From: Halonotius roseus
Lineage (GTDB): Archaea; Halobacteriota; Halobacteria; Halobacteriales; Haloferacaceae
Reading direction: 5' to 3'
Assembly (NCBI RefSeq): GCF_006861655.1
Contig: NZ_SESI01000001.1
Location: 1,066,328-1,130,327 of the forward strand
DNA: 64,000 nucleotides
This document shows positions 1 to 8,025 of this stretch, piece by piece (position 1 is the first letter of the stretch; the number at the start of each line of letters is the position of its first letter). The notes below the pieces were generated by a model that ran no database searches, was not told the DNA's origin, and was given only the letters and a program-made list of their open reading frames with translations. Position numbers and translations under genes: made by a program.

Positions 1-959
1 CCCTCCGGCGCGTCGACGGTCACCGGCTCGTAGCAGCCGTGATTCGGCGGGATTTCGGGGTCGGTGATACAGCGAACGACGAAGTAGACCGCGCTCGTGG
101 CGACCGACAGCGGCGCGTTGCAGTTGCCGGCGACTTGTGCGGCCGTCCCCGCGAAATCGACCGTAATCGTCGTGCCGTCGACGGTGACGGCCGCCCGGAT
201 CTCGATGTTGTCGTCGGTGACGCCGTCGCCCTCCAGTACGTCGCTTGCGTGGTAGGTACCGTCCGGCAGTTCCGCGATGGAATCCCGAATCCGCGCCCGC
301 GAGTAGTCGATAACGGCGTCGAAGCCGTCGCGGATGCGGTCATAGCTATGGTCGTCGATCAGGTCGGCGAGTCGTGCTTCGGCGCGTTCGGTGGCCGCTA
401 GCTGGGCGCGGAAGTCGGCCCGCCGCTGGTCGGGGTTGCGGACGTTGGCGAGGATCAACGAAAACAGTTCCTCGTTGCGCTCGCCGGCGTCGACGAGCCG
501 CGTCGGCGGGAGTCGCAGCCCCTCCTGATAGATCTCTTCCGCGCCCGCGGGCATGCTGCCGGGCGTCATCCCGCCGATGTCAGCGTGGTGGGCCCGCGAG
601 ACGGCGTAGCCGATGATCTCCGCGCGCGGCGCGATGGGCGCGACCAGCGTCACGTCCGGCAGGTGCGTCCCGCCGCCAAAGGGGTCGTTGAGGATGAACA
701 CGTCGCCGGGAGCAGGGTCGTGATCGAGGACAGCGTCGACGGCCTCGGGCATCGCGCCGAGGTGGACGGGAATGTGTTCGGCCTGGGCGACCATCCGGCC
801 GTCGGCGTCGAAAATCGCCGTCGAGCAGTCCTGCCGTTCGGTGATGTTCGGCGAGTACGCGCCGCGGATCAACAGCTGGCCCATCTCGTCGGCGACGCTC
901 TCGAACTGGTTTCGCAGGACTTCGAGCGTAACCGGATCGATGTCGTTCGCACTGCTCAT
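1..959 (-). CDS. hyuB: Hydantoinase B / oxoprolinase family protein, partial
   Basis: Partial gene: it starts at ATG 959 and runs off the left edge, so the C-terminal half is missing. The visible residues match the HyuB/oxoprolinase-beta family: an early D-P-V-T-L-E-V-L segment, then a FDADGRMVAQAEH-like stretch and LNDPFGGGTHLPD, both typical of the family N-terminal region. HyuB works with HyuA in ATP-dependent opening of hydantoin or 5-oxoproline-type rings in the cytoplasm; the actual substrate cannot be read here. Its ATG overlaps the hyuA stop (ATGA), so the two are translationally coupled and form the end of the gdh-gfcR-hyuA-hyuB string. Confidence 0.88.
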   Translation of the reverse strand, partial: MSSANDIDPVTLEVLRNQFESVADEMGQLLIRGAYSPNITERQDCSTAIFDADGRMVAQAEHIPVHLGAMPEAVDAVLDHDPAPGDVFILNDPFGGGTHLPDVTLVAPIAPRAEIIGYAVSRAHHADIGGMTPGSMPAGAEEIYQEGLRLPPTRLVDAGERNEELFSLILANVRNPDQRRADFRAQLAATERAEARLADLIDDHSYDRIRDGFDAVIDYSRARIRDSIAELPDGTYHASDVLEGDGVTDDNIEIRAAVTVDGTTITVDFAGTAAQVAGNCNAPLSVATSAVYFVVRCITDPEIPPNHGCYEPVTVDAPE

Positions 960-3019
960 TGGTTGCCCTCCATGTCGTCCCGCTGCATCACGAGCGCGCC
1001 ATCACTGCGAATTCGGCCCCGCCAGCCAGGCGGGACGACGGTGGTACTTTCGGCCTGTTCGAGAATCGCCGGCCCGTCTATCGTCGCCTCGGCGGCGAGT
1101 TTCGAGCGGTCGTAGACGGTAGCCGCCGCGCGCTCTCCAGTATCGCCATCGGCCGTCGGAAAAACCGCCTCGCGGCTGCCGACGACGGCGTCGCCCCCGC
1201 CGTCATGGCTGATCGCGGGCGGCGATCCCTCGATGGTCGCGGTCACGCGGAGATTGACGAGTTCGACCGGCGCGGAGAGGGTATAGCCGTAGGCGCGCTC
1301 GTGGGCGGCGTCGAAGGCGTCGGCGACTGATTCCGGCGAAAAATCGTCGACCGCGACGGTGAGTTCGAAGCTCTGGCCGTCATACCGGCAGTCGGCGGCA
1401 CGCTCGATAGTGGCGGCCGCCGGTTCGGATGTGTCGGCCAGCACGGATTCGACTAATTCGTCGTAAATCGCGTCGATTTCTTCCGGATCGCTGTCGGCGA
1501 GCGGCTGGGTGACGGTGCGGACGGCGTCGTGGGTTTCGTCGGCCGCGAGCAGGCCGTACGCCGAGAGGACACCAGCCGGCGCGGGGACGACGACGCGATC
1601 CATGCCGAGGTCGGCGGCGAGTGCGGCGGCGTGCATCGGCCCCGCACCGCCGAAGGCGACGAGATCGAACTCGCGGGGGTCGTGGCCGCGCTCGACGGTC
1701 GCCGACCGGATCGCTCGCGTCATCGTCGCGTTGGCGACCCGGACGACGCCGCGAGCGGCCGCCTCGGCGTTCAGGAGGTCGGCTTCGTCTGCGAGATCGT
1801 TGAGCACAGCGTGGGCGGCCTCGACATCCAGCGTGAGTTCGCCGCCGAGGGCGGTGTCGTCGCCGATGTAGCCGAGGACGACGTTGGCGTCAGTGACCGT
1901 CGGGCGGTCGCCGCCGCGGCCGTAGCAGGCGGGCCCGGGCTCCGCGCCCGCCGACTCGGGGCCGACCCGGAGCGCGCCGCCGCTGTCAACCCACGCGATC
2001 GAGCCGCCGCCCGCGCCGACGGTCGTCACGTCTACCATCGGGGTGCGGATCGGGATTCCGTCGATTTCGCCCTCGGTCGTCCGTTCGGCGCGGCCGTCAC
2101 GGACGAGGCTCACGTCGCTTGAGGTGCCGCCCATATCGAAGGTGACGACGCTCGGTGCAGCCGCGTCGGTGTCGCCGGTTCCGGCGTCCACTGCTGTCGC
2201 CGCCGCGCCGACGACGCCGGCGGCTGGGCCCGAGAGCGTCGTCGAGACGGCGTGGTCGCTGACGGTGTCGCTGTCGGCGATCCCGCCGTTGGCCTGCATA
2301 ACGCGCGGTTCGGGGACGCCAGCGTCGGTCGCTTTCTCGGTGAGTCGAGTGAGGTAGCCGCGGATCGCCGGCGTGACATAGGCATCGACGACGGTTGTTG
2401 CTGTGCGCTCGAACTCCCGGAATTCTGGCAAGACTTCGTGGGAGGCCGAAACTGGGACATCGAGTTCGGTTCGGAGGATGTCGGCGACGCGCTGCTCGTT
2501 TTCCGGGTGGGCGTAGGCGTGCAGCAGGCAGACGGCGACGCTTTCGGCGTCGGTGGCGGCGATCTCGCCGGCGAGATCGCGGATATCGTCGGTGTCGACT
2601 GGCTGTTCGATGCCCTCGGTCGTCGCGCGCTCGTCGATCTCGAAGCGGCGACTGCGCGGGACGAGTGGGTCGGGTTTGGTCGCATCGAGGTCATAGAGAT
2701 CAGGGCGATCCTGTCGGGCGATCTCCAGGACGTCCCGAAAGCCGGCGGTCGTGACGAGGGCGGTTTTCGCGCCGTTGCGTTCGAGGAGGGCGTTCACTGA
2801 GACCGTCATTGCGTGTGCGAAGGCGTCGATATCGGCGGGGTCGATCCCGGCGGCGTCACAGGCCTTTTCGATTCCATCGAGAACACCGACGCTCTGGTCG
2901 GCCGTCGTCGGCACCTTCGCGGTATGGCGGTCGCCGTCGACAACGAGGACGACATCGGTGAAGGTGCCGCCGACGTCGACGCCGATCCGGGTTGGGGCGG
3001 TCGCTGGCGGCGGCGTCAT
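956..3019 (-). CDS. hyuA: Hydantoinase A / oxoprolinase family protein
   Basis: 687 residues, normal for the family. The N-terminus carries the ATPase-like motif R-I-G-V-D-V-G-G-T-F-T-D (about residues 12-23), followed by the Hydant_A_N region. The central Hydantoinase_A domain contains VTFDMGGTSSDVSLV and FGGAGPMHAAALA. The protein would be the ATP-binding partner of HyuB, hydrolysing hydantoin-, oxoproline- or related cyclic amides. Its ATG overlaps the gfcR stop by ATGA and its stop overlaps the hyuB start the same way, so all three are expected on one mRNA. The exact substrate (hydantoin, 5-oxoproline, acetophenone-like) is not determinable. Confidence 0.9.
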   Translation of the reverse strand: MTPPPATAPTRIGVDVGGTFTDVVLVVDGDRHTAKVPTTADQSVGVLDGIEKACDAAGIDPADIDAFAHAMTVSVNALLERNGAKTALVTTAGFRDVLEIARQDRPDLYDLDATKPDPLVPRSRRFEIDERATTEGIEQPVDTDDIRDLAGEIAATDAESVAVCLLHAYAHPENEQRVADILRTELDVPVSASHEVLPEFREFERTATTVVDAYVTPAIRGYLTRLTEKATDAGVPEPRVMQANGGIADSDTVSDHAVSTTLSGPAAGVVGAAATAVDAGTGDTDAAAPSVVTFDMGGTSSDVSLVRDGRAERTTEGEIDGIPIRTPMVDVTTVGAGGGSIAWVDSGGALRVGPESAGAEPGPACYGRGGDRPTVTDANVVLGYIGDDTALGGELTLDVEAAHAVLNDLADEADLLNAEAAARGVVRVANATMTRAIRSATVERGHDPREFDLVAFGGAGPMHAAALAADLGMDRVVVPAPAGVLSAYGLLAADETHDAVRTVTQPLADSDPEEIDAIYDELVESVLADTSEPAAATIERAADCRYDGQSFELTVAVDDFSPESVADAFDAAHERAYGYTLSAPVELVNLRVTATIEGSPPAISHDGGGDAVVGSREAVFPTADGDTGERAAATVYDRSKLAAEATIDGPAILEQAESTTVVPPGWRGRIRSDGALVMQRDDMEGNQ

Positions 3020-3654
3020 TCCTCGGGGGCGACGCTGACGACGTTCATCAGCGAGGAGACAGGGACGCCGTCGATCTCATCGAGACCCTGTTTGTCGACG
3101 AGGACGACACAGCCGACCGGAGTACCACCGTGCTCGCGGACGGCGGTGATCGTCTCCTTCATCGTCGTCCCCGAGGTGATGATGTCGTCGATGATGTAGC
3201 AGTTCTGGTCGGAAACAGCGGAGAAATTCTGCGAGAAGCCGCCGTCGAAATCCTCGATGTCGCCTTCCTCCCACTGGTGTTTTGCGGGGCCGTAGGCCGC
3301 GATGTCGGTGTCGAGTTCGTTGGCGATGACCGTCGCCAGCGGGACGCCGGCTTTCTCGATGCCGACGGTCAGCCCGACATCGGTGTCATCCTTCGAGATG
3401 AGGTCGGCCATCGCGTGGCTGACGTGGGTGAGCCGCCGGCTGTCGCGGCCGATCGCGCTCCAGTCGACGTGGATATCTTGTGGGCTGGCGGTCGCCCGCG
3501 GCTCCTGATCGGGTTCGCTTTCGACCCCGCCGCGCTCGACCAGCCAGCTTGCGGTCTCCCGAGACACGTTGAGTTCGTCGGCGATCTCGCCGCGGGAGAG
3601 CCCCCGGCCGGCCAGCTCCGTCGCGCTCTCGATGAGGTTATCGACGTTCTTCAT
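3016..3654 (-). CDS. gfcR: Transcriptional regulator GfcR (HTH + phosphoribosyltransferase-like domain)
   Basis: 212 residues from ATG 3654; an upstream in-frame extension lies inside gdh and is not family-like. Residues about 19-43 form a helix-turn-helix (LSRGEIADELNVSRETASWL). The rest is an orotate-phosphoribosyltransferase-like fold with the PRPP-loop signature YIIDDIITSGTT at about 153-164. Haloarchaeal GfcR proteins of this architecture activate glucose/fructose catabolism genes of the semi-phosphorylative Entner-Doudoroff pathway. Here the gene overlaps the 3' end of gdh by 17 bases and hyuA by 4, so it lies in one operon with a probable target, which suggests autoregulation. The link to glucose is family knowledge; the operon reading is inference. 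Confidence 0.9.
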   Translation of the reverse strand: MKNVDNLIESATELAGRGLSRGEIADELNVSRETASWLVERGGVESEPDQEPRATASPQDIHVDWSAIGRDSRRLTHVSHAMADLISKDDTDVGLTVGIEKAGVPLATVIANELDTDIAAYGPAKHQWEEGDIEDFDGGFSQNFSAVSDQNCYIIDDIITSGTTMKETITAVREHGGTPVGCVVLVDKQGLDEIDGVPVSSLMNVVSVAPEE

Positions 3655-4711
3655 ACTCGCTGAATTGAATGGCGTTTTTGATAGTACTGTCGTCGTCAAC
3701 AAAGGCGGCCTCGTAGTCGTCGAGATCGAAAATTCCAGTCACCAGATCGTCGAGGAACGACGCCGACAGCGAAGCGAGTGTGTCGGCGGCGGCCTCGAAG
3801 TGGCCGACGTGAGAGTTGACGCTGCCGACGATGGCCTTGTTGTGGAGTACCAGTTCGCGGTGGAGCTTCCCACCCTCGATCTCGAAGTCCCAGTCGCCCG
3901 GGATGCCGAGGGCCGCGAGAACGCCGTTCGGCGCGAGGGCCTCGATCGACTCGAAGGGATGTTTCGCGTACCCTGTCGACTCGTAGATCAGATCCGGGGC
4001 CTCGTGTTCGTCGGGGATCTCGGGCACCGACGTTTCGGTGCTGTTGACGTAGGTGCCCCCCAGCGATTCGATGATGTCGATCGTCGGATCGGGTCGCTCC
4101 CGACGGCCGAGACAGTAGGTGCGCTCAAATCGCTGCTCAAACATGGCCAGTGTGATGAGTCCGAGGCTACCGTTGCCAAGCACAAGGGCTGACTCGGGCG
4201 TCCACTCGAAGGCCGACCGGCTGGCGTCGGCGTGTTCGACCGCCTTTTCAGTTATCGAGATCGGCTCAACGAGGAAGCCGTGGTCGGCCAGCTCGGCGGA
4301 AATCGGCACGAGAAACTCCGCCGGGCTGGTGAAGTATTCGGCCATGAAGCCGTGGTCGCCGACGATGCCGCGCTCGTGGTACTGGCCGTCGGGTGCCATG
4401 TCGGGTTCGCCGCGCTGGAAGTAGTCGTTGCTGCCGTTCGGTCGGCGGCGGACGGTCGGGACGACGACATCGCCCTCGCTAAGCTCGGTACCGTTGGCGT
4501 CCTCGACGACGCCGACGGCCTCATGGCCCAACACCATGTGGTCGGTGTCGGCCGGAAAGCCGCCGTGGCCGCCGCTGATGACCTCGTGGTCGGTTCCGTC
4601 GACGCCGACCCGCAGTGTCCGAACCAGTGCCTCGCCGGTGTCAGGATCGGGTCGCGGCAGGTCGATGAGTTCGGGCTCGGTCGCCCCCTCGTGGACTGCG
4701 ATAGCCTTCAT
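3638..4711 (-). CDS. gdh: Glucose 1-dehydrogenase (NAD(P)+), zinc-dependent MDR family
   Basis: 357 residues from ATG 4711 (MKAIAV); a possible ATG 27 bases upstream gives a non-conserved extension. The sequence is very close to haloarchaeal glucose dehydrogenases: VRTLRVGVDGTDHEVI at the N-terminus, zinc-site residues D38, H63 and E64 (LGHEA) and E149 (VEPIS), a coenzyme-binding GNGSLG loop, and VGSVNSH near the C-terminus. It oxidises glucose to gluconolactone, the first step of the semi-phosphorylative Entner-Doudoroff pathway; KDG kinase of the same pathway is at 18357-19337. The gene heads an overlapping string with gfcR and hyuAB. An inverted repeat lies upstream at 4765-4780. Confidence 0.93.
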   Translation of the reverse strand: MKAIAVHEGATEPELIDLPRPDPDTGEALVRTLRVGVDGTDHEVISGGHGGFPADTDHMVLGHEAVGVVEDANGTELSEGDVVVPTVRRRPNGSNDYFQRGEPDMAPDGQYHERGIVGDHGFMAEYFTSPAEFLVPISAELADHGFLVEPISITEKAVEHADASRSAFEWTPESALVLGNGSLGLITLAMFEQRFERTYCLGRRERPDPTIDIIESLGGTYVNSTETSVPEIPDEHEAPDLIYESTGYAKHPFESIEALAPNGVLAALGIPGDWDFEIEGGKLHRELVLHNKAIVGSVNSHVGHFEAAADTLASLSASFLDDLVTGIFDLDDYEAAFVDDDSTIKNAIQFSEYEERR

Positions 4712-4764
4712 ACCGTGGTGGTCGGTTCCACGGCTCAATAGCGTTACTCTTCTGTGAGTAAGAA

Positions 4765-4780
4765 TTTCACACGCGTGAAA
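4765..4780. promoter_or_regulatory. Inverted repeat upstream of gdh, candidate operator
   Basis: TTTCACACGCGTGAAA consists of TTTCAC and GTGAAA around a 4-base centre. It sits 54-69 bases before the gdh ATG, just upstream of a weak TATA-like stretch on the minus strand, where an archaeal activator could bind. Alternatively it belongs to the gatB 3' end, because a run of six T (minus strand) overlaps at 4778-4783. Confidence 0.4.
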
Positions 4781-4810
4781 AAAGCGGGGGACGACCGCGT
4801 CGGCTGAGGT

Positions 4811-6301
4811 TCAGGCGTCGAGTTCCTCGCGCAGCAGTTGGTTGACGCTGCCAGGGTCGGCCGAACCCTGTGATTTCTGCATGACCTGGCCGACGAGGAA
4901 GTTCAGCGCGCCGTCCTCGCCGCTGTGGTAGTCGTCGACTGCGTCGGGGTTCTCGTCGATCGCTTCCGTGACGAAATCGGCGATAGCGTCGTCGTCAGCC
5001 TTGCCGAGGCCCTCGCGGTCGATGATCGTCTCGGGGTCGTCGCCGTCGTCGAGCATCGACCGGAGGACGACCTCCTCGGCGTTTTTGACCGTGAGTTCGT
5101 CGCTTTCGACGAGTTCGATCAGTCGGGAGAACTCATCGAGGCGGCCCTCGATATCGGTAATCAGCATATCGCGGTAGTTGAGTTCGCCGAGCAGGTTGTC
5201 GGCGACCCACGTCGCGGCCACGTCGGGGTCGAACTCCTCGGCGACGGCCTCGAAGAAGTCGGCGACTTCCTTCGTGGAGGTGAGTTTCGAGGCCGACTCG
5301 CTGTCGAGGCCGTACTCGGCAACGAACCGCTCTCGTCGGGCATCGGGGAGTTCCGGAATCTCGATTTTCTCCTTCCAGTCGGCGACTTCGAGCGGTGGGA
5401 GGTCGGCCTCCCGGAAGTAGCGGTAGTCGGCTTCTGACTCCTTCGAGCGCATCGAGACGGTGATCCCGCGAGATTCGTCCCAGTGGCGGGTCTCGGTTTC
5501 GAGTGCGCGGCCGCGCTTGACGGCGTTTTTCTGGCGGCTGACCTCGTAGGCGAGGGCCTTCTCGGCGGCTTTGTGACTGGAGATATTCTTGACCTCGGTG
5601 CGGTTTGCGTCTTCGAGGACGCTGTCGTCGATCTCGCCCGCGTCGTCGACTTCCTCGGCATCAACGAGTGAGATATTGGCGTCGACGCGGAGGCTGCCGT
5701 CGCGGGTCGCATCGAAGACGCCGAGGTATTCGAGCACCTCTTCGAGTTTGGCGAGGAAGGCTCGCGTTTCAGCGGGCGAGCGGAAATCCGGCTCGGTGAC
5801 GATCTCCACAAGTGGCGTTCCTGCCCGGTTGTAGTTGATCAGCGTCGCCTCGGCGGTGTCGATGCTACCGCCCTTGTGCTGGAGACTGCCGGGATCTTCT
5901 TCGAGATGCGCGCGGGTGATGCCGATCTCCCGGCGGTCGCCCTCGACGCTGATTTCGAGTTCGCCCTCCTGGCAGATCGGGGCGTCGTACTGCGTGAGTT
6001 GGAAGTTTTTGGGGAGGTCGGGGTAGTAGTAGTTTTTCCGGTGGAACGTGGTTCGTTCAGGTATCTCGGCGGAGAGTGCCTTCCCGATCTTGACGGCGGC
6101 TTCGACCGCGCCCTCGTTGAGCACCGGGAGCGCGCCCGGCAAGCCGAGACAGACCGGGCAGGTTCGGCTGTTTGGCTCCTCGTCGGCGTCGGCCGCGGTC
6201 GAGCAGCCACAGAAGATCTTGGTGGCCGTCTCAAGCTGGACGTGCACCTCCAGCCCGATGACGACCGCGTGTTCGTCGGTTTGGACGGCCTGCGCTGTCA
6301 T
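4811..6301 (-). CDS. gatB: Asp-tRNA(Asn)/Glu-tRNA(Gln) amidotransferase subunit B
   Basis: 496 residues. The N-terminal GatB catalytic-cradle signatures are clear: VIGLEVHVQL near residue 14, the zinc-type cysteines in IFCGCS and CPVCLGLPG, and LVEIVTEPD further on. The C-terminal GatB_Yqey domain ends with FLVGQVMQKSQGSADP. With GatA and GatC it amidates misacylated Glu-tRNA(Gln)/Asp-tRNA(Asn) in the cytoplasm. The gatA and gatC genes are not adjacent and not in this window. The minus strand just after the gene has six T at 4778-4783, a likely terminator. Confidence 0.96.
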   Translation of the reverse strand: MTAQAVQTDEHAVVIGLEVHVQLETATKIFCGCSTAADADEEPNSRTCPVCLGLPGALPVLNEGAVEAAVKIGKALSAEIPERTTFHRKNYYYPDLPKNFQLTQYDAPICQEGELEISVEGDRREIGITRAHLEEDPGSLQHKGGSIDTAEATLINYNRAGTPLVEIVTEPDFRSPAETRAFLAKLEEVLEYLGVFDATRDGSLRVDANISLVDAEEVDDAGEIDDSVLEDANRTEVKNISSHKAAEKALAYEVSRQKNAVKRGRALETETRHWDESRGITVSMRSKESEADYRYFREADLPPLEVADWKEKIEIPELPDARRERFVAEYGLDSESASKLTSTKEVADFFEAVAEEFDPDVAATWVADNLLGELNYRDMLITDIEGRLDEFSRLIELVESDELTVKNAEEVVLRSMLDDGDDPETIIDREGLGKADDDAIADFVTEAIDENPDAVDDYHSGEDGALNFLVGQVMQKSQGSADPGSVNQLLREELDA

Positions 6302-6373
6302 TAAGCGGGGTTTGCTGCCCGCCCGCTAAAGCCTAACGGAGCCACGAAACAACCGCAAGTCGACCTGCCGGCC

Positions 6374-7513
6374 TCACTCAACGCGTCGAGCGCCGTGATG
6401 GCCCAAGGTGCCCAACCGAACCCGCGATCCCTCGCTGGAGCCATCGACGCCGGCCCGCAACGCGTAGACGCTTGTATCGTCGCTGCCGACAAACACCGTT
6501 CCGTCGACGACTGTCGGCGAGGAGCGGCCGCCGCTGGCGAAGACCCACTGCTGGGCTCCGGTGGCCGCATCGAGGGCGTACACGTTCCGCAGGGACGCGA
6601 AGACCACGGTTTCACCGACAACTGTCGGCGAGGAGTGCAGCGAACTCTTCGTTTCAAACGCCCACTGTTGGTCGCCGGTCGACGCCGACAGCGCGTAGAT
6701 CAGGCCGCCGGCTGTGGTGACAAACACCGTCCCGTCGGCGACCGTCGGCGAGGAGACGACGCTGGCGTCGTGCGTCCACTGTTGCTCGCCGGTGTCGGCG
6801 TCAATGGCGTAAAATGACTCCCAACCCCCGACAAACACCGTTCCGTCGGCAATCGTCGGCGACGATTCGATCTTGCCGGCAGTCTCGAACGTCCACTGTT
6901 GCTCACCGCTCGCGGCATCAAGCGCGTAGATCGTCGCGTCGTTGCTACCGACAAAAACCGTCCCGTCGGCGACCGTCGGCGACGACGTGACGTAGTCGCC
7001 GGTTTCGACCGTCCACCGCGTTTCGCCGGTCGCAGCATCGAGCGCATAGAGCGTCGTGTCGTTGCTGCCAACGTAGACGGTGTCGCCGGCGACCGTCGGC
7101 GACGACCCGATGCTACCGCCGGTTTCAGCCGTCCACTGCTCCGTGCCGGTTTCGGCATCGAGGGCGTAGAGCGTCGCGTCGTCGCTGCCGACAAAGACGG
7201 TGCCGTCGGCGACTGTTGGCGAGGAAAAAATATAGCCCTCGGTATCGAACGTCCACTGTGTTTCGCCGGTCGCGGTATCGAGCGCGTACAGGGTGCTATC
7301 CCCGCTGCCGACAACGACCGTGTCGTCGACGACCGTCGGCGACGAGGCGACAGCGTTGTCAGTTTCGAACGCCCACCGCTGTCGCTCGGTTTCCTCCGCG
7401 GTCGCCCACGACACGCCAACGCCGCCAACAATCCCCACGCTGAGTGCTGATTTCAAGACTGTCCGTCGACTTGGGAGTACGGTGCCGTCCCCCAGCGGCC
7501 CATGGTACGCCAT
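6374..7513 (-). CDS. Tat-exported PQQ-binding-like beta-propeller protein
   Basis: 379 residues from ATG 7513, chosen because a TATA box lies about 31 bases upstream (leaderless transcript) and the protein then begins directly with a twin-arginine signal: SRRTVLKSALSVGIVGGVGV near residues 15-34. The rest is about eight repeats of the form SSPTVADGTVFVGSDDATLYALDAATGE-QWTFET, the PQQ/outer-membrane-protein-like beta-propeller. It should be exported folded and sit outside the membrane. No tryptophan-docking catalytic residues of a dehydrogenase can be assigned, so it is probably a binding or scaffold protein. The stop is 72 bases from the gatB start; it may be transcribed separately. Confidence 0.85.
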   Translation of the reverse strand: MAYHGPLGDGTVLPSRRTVLKSALSVGIVGGVGVSWATAEETERQRWAFETDNAVASSPTVVDDTVVVGSGDSTLYALDTATGETQWTFDTEGYIFSSPTVADGTVFVGSDDATLYALDAETGTEQWTAETGGSIGSSPTVAGDTVYVGSNDTTLYALDAATGETRWTVETGDYVTSSPTVADGTVFVGSNDATIYALDAASGEQQWTFETAGKIESSPTIADGTVFVGGWESFYAIDADTGEQQWTHDASVVSSPTVADGTVFVTTAGGLIYALSASTGDQQWAFETKSSLHSSPTVVGETVVFASLRNVYALDAATGAQQWVFASGGRSSPTVVDGTVFVGSDDTSVYALRAGVDGSSEGSRVRLGTLGHHGARRVE

Positions 7514-7537
7514 CCGTACTATACTATCTGGAGTTTT

Positions 7538-7548
7538 CATATAAATAA
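7538..7548 (-). promoter_or_regulatory. TATA box of the PQQ-repeat protein gene
   Basis: The minus strand reads TTATTTATATG here. The centre is about 31 bases before ATG 7513, the distance expected for a leaderless or nearly leaderless haloarchaeal mRNA. It decides the start against two upstream in-frame ATGs. Confidence 0.6.
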
Positions 7549-7593
7549 CCAGTGCAGGCAGCCATCGATCACTCTCAGGATCACTCAGCGCGC

Positions 7594-7620
7594 ACACATG
7601 TGTCTGACACAGTTTTATCC
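7594..7620 (+). promoter_or_regulatory. Promoter of the smc-scpA operon with overlapping palindromes
   Basis: A TATA-like GTTTTATCC (7612-7620) lies about 27 bases before the ATG at 7644. Immediately upstream are two overlapping palindromes, ACACATGTGT (7594-7603) and GTGTCTGACAC (7600-7610), in the place where the B recognition element or an operator would be. Confidence 0.5.
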
Positions 7621-7643
7621 GGATACAGACTGGTTGTCATGGT

Positions 7644-7976
7644 ATGAGTAACCGCGTCGATGAACTCGAAGGACAGGTGGCAGAGCTCCGCGCTGCGGTC
7701 AACGGCCTCACAGAGGAGCTCGTCGAGACGAAAGATCGGCTCCGCAAGCTTGAGGCTGAGGCGGCCAGCGAGGCGGAGCCGCCAGCCGAGCGGGAGACAA
7801 AAAGCGACGACCACGTCGTTGTCGTCGAACAGGAGCAGGACGATGTTGATGTCGCCACCGATTCGCTGGGATCCGACACCGCGTCGGAAGCCGAGCCGGG
7901 CGAGGCGGCTGTCGAACCGGAAGAGACAACAGAGAACGACACAAACAAATCGACAGACGACATCATCGTCGCCTGA
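7644..7976 (+). CDS. Small acidic coiled-coil protein upstream of smc
   Basis: 110 residues. The first 45 residues form a heptad-rich coiled coil (VDELEGQVAELRAAVNGLTEEL onward); the rest is a low-complexity Glu/Asp/Ala/Thr tail. It is the first gene of the smc-scpA transcription unit, 49 bases before smc, and has its own TATA box with a near-leaderless start. Short proteins of this kind precede smc in haloarchaea (I recall the label DUF7518, not checked). No enzymatic motif is visible; a role near condensin is suggested only by position. Confidence 0.75.
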   Translation: MSNRVDELEGQVAELRAAVNGLTEELVETKDRLRKLEAEAASEAEPPAERETKSDDHVVVVEQEQDDVDVATDSLGSDTASEAEPGEAAVEPEETTENDTNKSTDDIIVA

Positions 7977-8025
7977 TCAGGCTCCGGCCTGACGCGCGAG
8001 GCGACCCTGCCCGAGTTCATCATCT

